From the NCBI GenBank assembly GCA_032622095.1, contig CP136061.1, forward strand, positions 51,041,762-51,105,761: a stretch of DNA of 64,000 nt. The letters are read 5' to 3'. How positions within the stretch are numbered: the stretch's first letter is position 1; the number at the start of each line of letters is the position of its first letter. The notes under the pieces were generated by a model. The model ran no database searches. It had not been told where the DNA came from and saw nothing but the letters and a program-made list of their open reading frames with translations. Origin of the DNA: Siphonodentalium dalli. Taxonomy: Eukaryota; Mollusca; Scaphopoda; Gadilida; Siphonodentaliidae. Position numbers and translations under genes: made by a program. Below, in pieces: positions 24,374-34,950 of the stretch.

Positions 24374-24929
24374 GATTTGTGTTAACCTCAATACCGATCG
24401 ATACCGATCAAGCTACAACATATAACCACGCAATTATCTTAGCATAAAAATAAGATATATTGTAATTTATGCAACCACGACCCTGGTAACCCTGATAACT
24501 AATAAAATATACCGGCCAATTCATTTTAAGATCGTTATTTCACTTTGCTTTAAGCATAAATACACTCTTAAATGCACATAAACGACCCATTGGCGTTAAA
24601 ATTAAATATACTCGGTATTTATTATATTAGTTTTTTATTGCTCAGTATAGAGTTAGACCCTTGACACCTGTCAATATATTTGGGCTGAATTCATATGATG
24701 CGGTATTATTCCTCGAAATAAACAACAAAGCAGTCGTTACTTCGAAATGTCGTTTGGGCTAACATTTACACAAATCCTTCGCGTGTTCTCCTCAATTGGC
24801 ACATAGGTTCTCAGTCGACACACAGGTTATCCCAGAAAGTGGTGTGAAATAAACACCCAAGGTTTGGGTGAAATGAGATGGACTCAATTATTCAGACAGA
24901 GGAAATCAGTTGGAGTTAGGTATTTGCTT

Positions 24930-25512
24930 AAGCATTATTCATTTTAATTATGCTTAAGTGTAAATGAAGTACGCTTAAACTTAATTCATATACACTCTCA
25001 TTGAACTCCCCTCAAGCTGAAATGGATGCAACCGCATTACTAATGCCAGTAACCTACACCAGGTTATACCAATATACATGAGTATATGGGGAGCCAAATT
25101 AACATTTAATAAATGATATAGCTTAAGCGATATAATTGAGCTTGAGCGATATAATAAGGGAAGATATAATTGCGATTAAGTTCAATAAGGAAATATTTAA
25201 TTGCGCTTAGCACAATAAGAAATTCTTATTGCACTTAAGCACAAAAAGGAATATCGTATTGCACTTAAGCGCAATAAGGAATCTCTAAGCGCAATAAGGA
25301 ATATTCTTATTGCGCTTAAGTGTAATTAGAGATTCCTTGATTGGGGGGGCTTTAGCTCAATTATTTATTAAATGTTAATTTGGCTTCCTCCCATAGAGGT
25401 GAGATAGCTGATGAACCCAATTACACTTAAGCGTAATTCAAATGTATTACGCTTATCGTAAGTTAATTATGCTTAAGCGTAAATAATTTATGGTTAAGTG
25501 TAATTAGCTACT
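24930..25512. mobile_element. Foldback element rich in CGCTTAAGCG palindromes
   Basis: Inverted arms GCCAAATTAACATTTAATAA (25094 onward) and TTATTAAATGTTAATTTGGC (ending 25383) enclose repeated TTGCGCTTAAGCGCAATAAGG-type words. Flanking TAATTATGCTTAAGTGTAA and AATTACACTTAAGCGTAATT words extend the palindromic zone. The CTTAAG-centred vocabulary is shared with the element at 13915-15262, so the two are likely related families. Confidence 0.65.
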
Positions 25513-28170
25513 ATAAAGTGAATCTGGGATAAGGGGATTACTCTAAATTGTTCGTTCGACCAGCTGTTTCTATCAATTAAAAAAAATTCTCATTTATTTT
25601 GAAACTAATGAAAGACAACGGTATAACATTTTACTGGTAATATTCATTATACACTTGTACAAATCTGAAAACAAACAAAATTTTAATATTTAAGAAATTT
25701 AGAGTTCCCTCTCTTACAGCAGCGACCACTATGCCAGGAAGACCAATCGATCTAGTTCAGCCCGATTGGGCTATTATAATTTATAGATCGATCGGTGGTT
25801 CACTCTCTGCATTTCAAATATTGCTAATAATTTCCATTTACAAAAGTCAGTAAATTCGACCAAATATGTTGACGTTTGATAAGAAGGGCAGGAATTCCCC
25901 GATTTGTTTATTTTCAATCGATGAGAAGCATGACGACTCTCTGTTAAATTCAAGTTGGATTCACAGTTATATCACTGCGTTGAAACACTCGCGACTTGCC
26001 AATGGCTAATCGCGGGATTTTTTTTATTATTATACGATGTTAGTCATGTTGCTTGATCTTTAAAACTCCATCTGGTACCTCTCACGTGACATACCACCCA
26101 CACTCGCTATATCGATCCTAGCGTGGGTGAAGTTTCATCCCAAAGTTACTTTAAAGACATGGTACTCAAATTTCCTGTATTGAGGGATCTGTTTAGCCTG
26201 AAGTAATAACAAGAACGTTATCAATATGCCAAGTGTGCGCATCAATGGCAATGGACATCGCTCTGGAATAAAGTATGTTCGTCGACCAAAATCCGACAGC
26301 TTTCACTGTAGCGAGTACGACGTGAGTACGAATCGGCGGGAATATAAATATATTACGGATGGCAGCAGAACCTGAATTCAATGAATAGAACGCGAGCTCG
26401 TCGTCCAGATAATCTCGTAAATTTTCGGTAAATGCATCAAATAAAATGTTACATACTATATAGACTTGTCCCAGAAATGTATTAGTTTTATTCTATAGTC
26501 ATCGGTTGTCTTCCGTTGATGTCCGTCTCGACATATATGTTTACACGATTTGTGCTAAATGTAACCCAATCCAAATCCGTTGATGAATTGTGGTTACGTC
26601 GCGTATGCGGAAATTCGTAACTTAATATATTACTCCAGCAAATTTATATTTAATAATTAAATTTGATTCTTATGATAGCCTGTTAACCGGAACGTTTTCA
26701 ACAGACATCTTTGCCTCAAATTAATTATTTAAACATATATTATCGATAATATAATAACACGCTGGTCATCCTATAATCCCCGCTACGGGCGTCAGTAAAA
26801 CACGAAGCGGGCGCGCATATGATTAAATTTTCCACAACAAGGTTGGTTTAATTCGTTTCAAGTGGTGCATTTAATAGTTGTGCTAGAAAATGGCCCCCGT
26901 ATAAGTTGGGAAACGGTTAGGTTGTGACAGAATTCCGGGGATAATTTAGTTAACTATTCTTCAGAAAAACTTAATCTTAGTCGAGCGCATTCCTTAATTC
27001 AAGGTTAATTCGACTTTTATCAATCGAAATTTGCACTAATCGAAATATTCGTTACATGTATGCAGCTAGTTGTATGACATAATCATCTATTGACGTGTTT
27101 TAAAAGTAAGCTCCCCGAATATCAATCCACTGACCCGAATGATTAAGTCTTTCCAAACTTACCATACTAAGATTACGTAAACCCCGTGGCGGGCGGCAGT
27201 AAACCCAGCTGCAGGCTTCAATTGAGCCCGTAACGGGTTTTAATCGAAAACTTGGGAGTGTCATCAGAACTATTCATTATTTTCCTACATAAATTCAGCA
27301 AATACTGCTGCGAATTAATATTTAGCTTACTAAGATATCTACATTAATGGAACGTTTTCAACATTAGTCAAATATGCTTCAGTTTGAAACGTAATATTCA
27401 AAATCTCATCATATTGAAATATGGACTGTTTATTTTCACCATCCATCGGTCATGTTGTGACAAAATTGAGCCGTATTCTTCCATCTGTCAACAATTGTTA
27501 GATTTTGGGTCCATGAAATACCATGTGAATCCGTAATGATGCCGATAAAAGCAAACAAATTAAAAGCCAAATAGCGCGCTAAACAAACTTACCGGTCGTC
27601 GCGTAACTTGGCTACAGTTGTTTTTACTGGGCATGTGCCCGCAACGTTCCCCTAACTTGATACAGTTCATCAAGATCACCATGGGAACACAAGACGCTGT
27701 TTTAATACACAAAATGTGTGATTTTATCAGAAATATACATCTGACGGGTTCACCGCCAAGACATAGAAATACAATACAGTAATGTTATATATTTAATGAC
27801 CGTCATCGTCATATATTGTTTATGTTTTATTATTTGTGACCTCTCAGACCTGTCAATATTTTGATATACTGAGAGTGAATAAATAATTTTATTGAATTGA
27901 ATTGTAGGATCACCAGCGTTAATAATTGTAAGAGAAAATAACACCGTTTTAGACCTATCAAGTGCATGTGTAATTCCAAGAGCTTTCGGTTTTACAACCT
28001 TCGTCGGGTGGTAGATAAGATAACAATGAAATATTCAAGAATATAGTTACAGTTTACGACGAAAGCACTCATGTTGAATAATTATGACGCATTCGCGTTG
28101 GCTCCAAGTAAACAAGTTTTGCGCTGAACTTAAAATTTTGATTATCGCGACGAACACATATGAACTTTAT
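25512..28170. other. Non-coding
   Basis: No gene recognised. Two GC-richer patches (26780-26820 and 27180-27240) share GCGGGCG.CAGTAAA wording and may be fragments of one repeat. Confidence 0.4.
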
Positions 28171-28172
28171 AA

Positions 28173-28700
28173 TCATGCCGACATGAAAACTGCATCACGA
28201 TTGATACCATCATGTAAACTATTGAACCTCGCTATATACTTCCGGGCCACAACCTGTCTCCTCTGTAAATATGGCAATCCATCACGGATCAAGCGAACAT
28301 GGATATCTCGTTCGGAGTGTCCACCAAGATTAAAGTGGATAGCCATAGGCTAATTGTTTCATTGTTAATATGTTGTCGATGGCTATTTGTCATCAAGCGT
28401 AATTTTTGTCCAGTTTTCCCTATATAATGTGCATCTGGTCATTTAGCATCCGTAATGGCATATATAAGCCCTCTGGATTGACGTTGAACGAATCTTTAAA
28501 TTTAAAGGCGCGGCATGCATCGTTTGCTGTAAGTGTCTTATTTTAGATCAGGGAGCATGTTACACACCTCGGGGTACGACATGGTACAGTTCCGGATTCT
28601 TCAATGGATGATTTAAGTTGGCTCGAGACATGCTTCTGGCTAAGATTTGGCGGTTGCCTCGTTTGACATGATGCCTGTTTGGGTCCACCCAATATGTTTG
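28173..28700 (-). pseudogene. Penelope-like element remnant with GIY-YIG endonuclease end
   Basis: On the minus strand, frames between 28700 and 28173 contain a PC-x3-PRCVTC cysteine motif, then GLIYAI and AHYIGKTGQKLR (the GIY-YIG signature), then HFNLGGHSERD and GINRD before a stop at 28173. This order is the C-terminal GIY-YIG region of Penelope-like retroelements. The frame is broken by at least one frameshift and several stops, so it is dead. The upstream reverse transcriptase was not found. Other GIY-YIG retroelement families could look similar. Confidence 0.65.
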
Positions 28701-28983
28701 TATATTACGTGATGACCTCGCCGAACATTGGGCCGTGTCACTCTCCATGAAAGGTGTACGTTCGTAATAGGTGTCTGGTATACGTTCGTCATAGGTGTAT
28801 TACGTTATCTATTGTCATGTTGTGTATATTACGTGATGACCTCGATGTGAGCCTCCGCCCTGAATTTATATTCCTGACACTACCATTTCCTTCTTGGTGA
28901 CGTCACACGCCCACGCATCATCACTAGGATAATCCCTCGCTCTGAATTATGTTCATAATAGGTGTATTACCTCATATTAGGTT

Positions 28984-29352
28984 AAAGGGAGACAATGTAC
29001 TCGCAAGAGGCACTCTCAGTATGTGAATGTTAAAATGACACGATACACAACCGGTGGGTAAATGTTAAAGGGACACATTGCACTCACAGTGTGTGAATGT
29101 TAAACGGAGACATGTACTCACGGTGGGGAATGTTAAAGGAACACGAGGAAATCTCGGTGTGTAAATGTTAAAGCGACACGATTCACTCTCGGTATGAGAG
29201 TACTAAAGGGACACGACGCACTCTCGCGATACACTATTGGTGCGTGAATGTTAAAGGGACACGATGCACTACAATGGGACACTCGGCACTCACTGTGGAT
29301 GTACGTTAAAGCAACACACGGTACTCGCAGTGGGTGAAAGTTAAAAGGACAC
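28984..29352. repeat. Minisatellite, GTTAAAGGGACACGATGCACT units
   Basis: About nine imperfect copies of a roughly 40-bp unit (GTTAAAGGGACAC, then GCACTCTCGGTGTGTGAAT). The open frame on the minus strand simply translates this repeat. Confidence 0.8.
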
Positions 29353-29573
29353 AGAACCAAATTTTAAACTTTAAAATTTTAAAAATAAAAAAAAATGAAA
29401 AACTTTCCAAACGTAATTATTAAAAAAAAAAATCAAACTTCAAATATTTCAAGAATTAATAAAAAAAAAAATGTAATAGGTATCGTTTCTCCCTCAACAA
29501 TTCCCAACAATCCACTCACTCTCTCTCTCCAACTATGAAGATATAACAAAGACAACAAGAACATTTGATGAAT

Positions 29574-30140
29574 TTTATTGAAATTTAATTATCGTCGATG
29601 TCTGAGTCTTGATCTTTTAAATATATTTTTAGGCGTTTCTTGAATTAGCGCATTGCTTCCTCCGCAGACCATTTACAACTATATCCGACTTTGGTTAGCT
29701 GGACCATTTTCTTCATGATAGTATTATTTACGGGGGATGTTTTCAATCGATGTTGGTATTCTATAAATCGTCTATAATTGTTGAGAAAGAGATCAAACTC
29801 TGTGTCGATGCATTCTCGTTGAAATTTTTCCTCAGCCGCTTCTTCCTGCATGCTTTCTTCTTTCATTAGTTGATCAATCATATCTGACCACACTTCCACT
29901 GCTTCCGCGTCATTGCTGACACAATTCGCAGCTTTTTTACAGCCGATTACCACGCCACTACCTGCTTGCTATCACCCTACGAATCTGATATCGCTTCCCG
30001 TTCACCTTCGTCCGAATCTAGAACCGTTTCTAGGTCATCCTCAGCATCGTCATTTCCGTTTTCTGTACCATCGACTTCCTTCTCACTAACTTTGTTAGTG
30101 GATACATCACAATCATCTGCATCATCATTTTCTTCCGGCC
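29574..30140 (-). pseudogene. Degenerate gene of unknown function
   Basis: A 102-codon minus-strand frame (29953-29645) is rich in Glu and Lys, with an apparent helical region and KVGYSCKWSAEEAMR near its end. Past its TAA stop the same frame continues as a credible basic/acidic tail, FKKRLKIYLKDQDSDIDDN, and then a stop. An AATAAA follows near 29573. Upstream, another frame (about 30125-29985) is highly acidic (DDADDCDVSTNK). Reading these as one broken gene is an inference. No family recognised. Confidence 0.35.
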
Positions 30141-30289
30141 TATCATGAACTTATCATCCATAGTTGTATATATTGACACAACAATAACTGGTTGATAATT
30201 ACTGCTTGTTTCATTCTCCAGGTAAATCAGGTTTAACAATTGGTATAGGTGTAACTTTATTTCCTAATTGATTTGTTTTGTGTGGCAGT

Positions 30290-30432
30290 TTTTTTGTATG
30301 ATAATAAAGTCCCTCGACGTTCGCGAACATCACACTCCGGATCACGTCAACGTGACTCCCCAATCCAAACTCCAGGTAGAGTTATCTCCCATCGCTCCGC
30401 TGAGATACCACTACCACAAGGACATTTGGTAA
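30290..30432 (+). CDS. Possible exon, unknown protein
   Basis: A plus-strand open segment ends at a canonical donor (CATTTG/GTAAGT at about 30430/30431) and follows a pyrimidine-rich GTGTGGCAG acceptor-like site. It is rich in Arg and Ser (SGSRQRDSPIQTPGR). No family recognised; it may be fortuitous. Confidence 0.2.
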
Positions 30433-30479
30433 GTATTTCTGACATGATCTTAGTTCTTATGTTTTATAATTAAAATTGT

Positions 30480-31090
30480 CTATATCTGGCTCAGTTCATA
30501 TTGTTCTTATCAATACCGAAATAATTACCATTATGGTAAACTTACTGTAGTCAAAAAAGATAATTTGTCCATTTGTCCATACGAGCTCGTGTGCCCTCGC
30601 ACATTAGCTCTCCGAATCGGTGACCAGAAATCAAGTAAACTGTAAACACAACTTCGTTCTTGTATTGCCACGATTCGTGTGACATCAGGCAACGCCCACA
30701 TCTAGTTTTGGCTTCTTGTGCCTCGTTGCAAATGACATTGGGTACATTTAGGTTTCGGCAATGTATACATTTGTTATTTGTGAAAACACTTTAACAATGT
30801 AGTTGCAATAAGTAGTTGCGATGAGAGATATGTGCAGTCATTAGCACACATGTCCTTATCTGACACCGTTTTCAACTCATGAGCTTCGAACTTTTCTCTC
30901 CTCATGATATAGTCGACCGGATCTTACAGTCTCAGAATAGTCGGAAATCTCAGTTCAGTCTGTCATATAAAAGCTCCTTTGCTTTGATTGTGTGAAGTGA
31001 AATTAAGCATTGGTCGTTAACCTGTCGTCCCTTCCTACCACTCGCTCTAACGCACACAGAACATAACGGCCATTGAAACGCCCGAATTGA
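30480..31090. other. Non-coding
   Basis: No gene or repeat recognised. Confidence 0.4.
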
Positions 31091-31520
31091 TTTTTGTCGA
31101 AGGTCACCGTCATTGTGACTACATCAGGGCTGAGCGTGAAAGTGTGGATGTGGGAAGTTGGGCACAAACATACGGCCCCAAATTGATATATTACATAGAT
31201 ATCCCATGTTGATGATCAGTCGACCGTTGATGAAGTATAGCATACTAAAATTAACAATTCACAAAAGATTTACCCCATCCCTCGTGTGAATACAAGACTA
31301 CTCGCAATAGTAAAAATGGGAAGCGAATACACACGCCCCCACTGGATAGTATCATTTGCGGCATGCCACAAAAATATCCCATTTCGACGTTTACCTACGG
31401 TTGATGATGTACACCACACGCAAATTGACAATTCAAAAAATATTGACCCAATCACCCGTGTGATTACAGGGCTGAGCACAATAGTAATAATTTGGGAAGT
31501 GGACCACATACATCGTCCCC
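31090..31520. repeat. Triplicated ~180-bp unit next to the F-lectin exon
   Basis: Three diverged tandem units share GTGNTTACA.GGCTGAGC / AATAGTAA, GGGAAGTGG, CACACATACGGCCCC and CGTTGATGA words. They lie just 3' of the F-lectin exon donor, inside the proposed intron. Open frames on both strands here are repeat-derived. Confidence 0.6.
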
Positions 31521-31552
31521 ATCGGATATTTCAGCAAATGATATATACTTAC

Positions 31553-31758
31553 CATAATTACCCATGTTAACGACAACCCAATTCTTAATGACGTAGATTG
31601 CACCCATTGATTGTGACCATTGTTCGTATGAGTACATGAACCACCTAAATGGTAGTTGGAATTGCGATTGCCATCGACTGCTCGAGAAGCTGCTCCTCCT
31701 GCCCATATACTGCTCTGCCAGGCACTCTTCCCGAGGGCGACGTTCGATGCTGAGCGAG
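31553..31758 (-). pseudogene. F-type lectin N-terminal exon with internal frame break
   Basis: A minus-strand exon has an acceptor TTTGTTTCAG (ending 31759) and a donor TATG/GTAAGT (31553/31552). It encodes the first half of an F-type lectin domain: NVALGKSAWQSS, ASRAVDGNRN and GGSCTHT, which include the conserved sugar-pocket region. After NGHNQW a short deletion shifts the frame. The following strand (YVIKNWVVVN) continues in another frame and exits in phase 1, compatible with the C-terminal exon at 9623-9838. The expected Trp-Arg-Val-Asp segment, whose Arg helps bind fucose, is missing. Either the exon is dead or the base calls are wrong. Confidence 0.7.
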
Positions 31759-31783
31759 CTGAAACAAAGGAAGTATATTCAAG

Positions 31784-31990
31784 ATTCAAGATTCAAGATT
31801 CAAAGAAATTTATTTGAAAATCATTATATTACGATCCATGTATGTATATAATAACAGGACCCCACAAACAGTTTAACTTTAAAGAGCGTGGCCTTTGTGC
31901 ACATGTGGCACACCCAGGTTTCCTTTTCACTAAGTAAGAACTCTTAGACATGATGCAATTTATTCAACACAAATAAATATGTTCAAGAGC
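31784..31990. repeat. ATTCAAG heptamer tail and adjacent repeat
   Basis: Short ATTCAAG iterations (31781-31802) are followed by a TTTATTTGAAAATCATTATA segment. Such heptamer runs are typical of 3' ends of non-LTR retroelements or SINEs. The body could not be identified. Confidence 0.45.
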
Positions 31991-34950
31991 AGTCATGGAG
32001 CTAAACTCATCACAACATCTCTCTGAGCATGCGTGGAATAGAATATCTTCTAAAAAGGGGACAAGCAACTATCCAGAAATGAATCCATTTTCGTAACGTA
32101 GTTCATTCTGATTGGCCAACTATGAAACAAAGGACAACGTCCAAATGTCCTTTGATTAAGAATGCCACTCGCCAAGACAAACTGAATCTGCATAATTTCA
32201 TCAATGATTGTCCCCAGTTAGAATAATATTAACATGGACGTGTACGAAAACAATGAGTCAAGGATGGTCAATCAATATACAACCAAAATACAATCTTTTT
32301 TTTAGACAATTTAATGAGGAGAGATGATGGTTCTTGGAATTAGAAACTAAATTATATTTGACGTACTGTTGTGAGATAATGTTAAGGAAATAAATCGGGG
32401 AAATCTGATTTAAAAAAAAAATATGTAGGCTATAATATCGCCGACGTGTCACGAAAAGTCGCCTAAAATCCGAATTGATATTTCTGAGTTTCCAAATAAA
32501 AAAACAAATTAAAAATTGTGCACAATCATGGAAATATTTGGATGCTGAAATTTTTTACAAACCAAAACATAAAAACGGCACACAATATTTTGTTCATTAC
32601 ACAATTCTCGAACCAAAGACACACATCCAACCGGAAAATATGAATGAATTTCTCAGATATGGATACGAAGTAACACACTAAGCCAAAACAATGACGATTT
32701 TTAAGACAAACTGTCATATTCAATGGAGGATTGCTCGGGCTTCTCGAAACATAGAAGCAAGCTATCTATTTCAGAAACTGTAGAGACACCACTCCTTCAT
32801 TTAACTAAGCATAATTTAACAAATTGCATATCGTAAGTGGTCAAAACATAACCCTACCCACAAAACTGGTTCTCAACGACCTGGTCACATTTTGCTTTTC
32901 CACTCTGTCTAATATGGTCATATGAATTATGCAGTTATACCAGTTTATGTGAAATGTGAGTACGAGAGCTAATATAGTGACATGGTCGGAATAATACAAT
33001 CACGGTCGTGAAATGGCATATTGTATAACCACATAGTAAGGAAATACGTATTGGTAATATACAAGTCTGTTGTTATATATCAATACAAGTACACAGATCA
33101 TTAAAACAGATCCATCTGGAGAATTTATCGGTCACTGCAATACAAGTTAAAACCAATGATTTACGTCTTTAAAAGTTCTGTTTACAGTAAGGCCCAAAAA
33201 TTATAATTCGGGCATGCAAAACACGAAGTAATGTTTCGCCGCTGAGTGAGTGGTAGTTTCATTCGACATGATTAATTATTGAATGTAACACAGAAACTGA
33301 AATGCATATCCTTGCGGTAAAAATAGTTGTTACATTTCCGGAATTTTCAACACTGTTCGTGATAATAAACGCGTATGTTGCAATTATTATTATACTTCAA
33401 AGAAACACCAAATCGTTAATATATTACCACTCCATCCCACCAGATCAAATGGACAGTACATCGTACATTTTATATAAGACTAACTTTCGTGCTGACACCA
33501 AACCGATGCAGTAGTAGACAATTATGTTCAAATTACTATAGTCGACAACTTGCAACTGGAATATGCTATTACGCAATGTACAATATTAGTTTTCAGAATA
33601 ATGTTGTTTGAAAATATCTCACCATACCACATCGATGTATTTGTGCAAAATATCAGATGATCAACGTTTAAAGCTGTTATTTCAGTGTACACCATTGACT
33701 CAATGTTGCTATTCATGATTGTGTGTCCCGCAGATATGCGTAACATTAGGGAGAAGGGATACACACGGTAATACGGTTGCATGAAGTGTATTATCATTCG
33801 CGTATATTTGGCCTTGGTGAATATAACCGAATATTATTTCCATGTATAAAGACAGTCTCTGTCACAGATTATGTAAGCAATTTTGGTCAAGTATATACTG
33901 TTTAGAAGATAGTATATGGTATTCCTTTCTGTTATGATAAATTGTGTAAATAGCATACACCATGCATTCTTGTAATAAAAGCGAAATATTCGTGTTTTAT
34001 TACTTGATCGGATGCAAATATGGCTATAATTTACGGAAACACATGATAGAATCTACACATTTCACCCATAGCACTATTAATATATCTCATACGACTCTAT
34101 AGCATTGTAATTTTGAAAAGTTTGACGGTGTATAGATAAAAAGAAACGATGGCGGGTCACATTCTTGAGACTGCTGAGAGCACATATTTCGGCTTCTAGA
34201 AAAGGTCACAGAATCAATTGATCGCTATTTAATTTCATTTAGCAGTTTATTAACACATATATCACACGATTCAAGATAAATAGTGTAGAAAAAAATTGCG
34301 TTATTTTTCCGTTTCTTTGCGCCCAAAAAGTCCAGATTTAACAGTTGTATGAGACATTGCTTTCGCTTGCTATCTCGTGAGAGAATTCGTACATCTCTGA
34401 TCAAATGTTTCTCTTATACTCTGCAATCATTCTTCGTCACATAATGCAAGTGTGTTGTCAATCTTAGGGGACTAGCTGTTCGATTTTGCACAAAATGTAA
34501 TTTTCATTCGATTTTGTCCCTTTTGGCGGCGATTTTGGGACAGACATTCTGCTTATGTAGTTCACGGCTAAGCATTGCGTGTATATATTTCAATGTATTA
34601 TGACTTTGGTATTAATTGAGCTACACACGACTGCATTCGCTTATGGCCTGGTGGAAATGCTTTAGCATTTAAACCATTCCGATAAATAAGATATCTCAAA
34701 AATGTCAACTCGGATTCTAGGGACTTTTGTCATGTTGTTCATAAACATGTTCTTAGTAAAATAAACCCTGAAAAATATGCTTTTCCCGATCGTTTTCCGT
34801 GAGAAACTTAATGTGCCTGGACTATTGCAAGATGTGCAGTTCCGTATATATGGGCAAGAGTGAACTAAGGCATCGGGTTCGGTGGGTGGGGGGGGGGGGG
34901 CTTTGGTGTGAGATGGAGATTGTAGTGTATATAATTCTTTAAAGTGATGC
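31990..34950. other. AT-rich non-coding stretch
   Basis: No gene, RNA or clear repeat recognised on either strand. Short open frames near 32475-32720 and 33300-33800 are AT-rich and lack domains. A G-run lies at 34885-34900. Confidence 0.4.
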
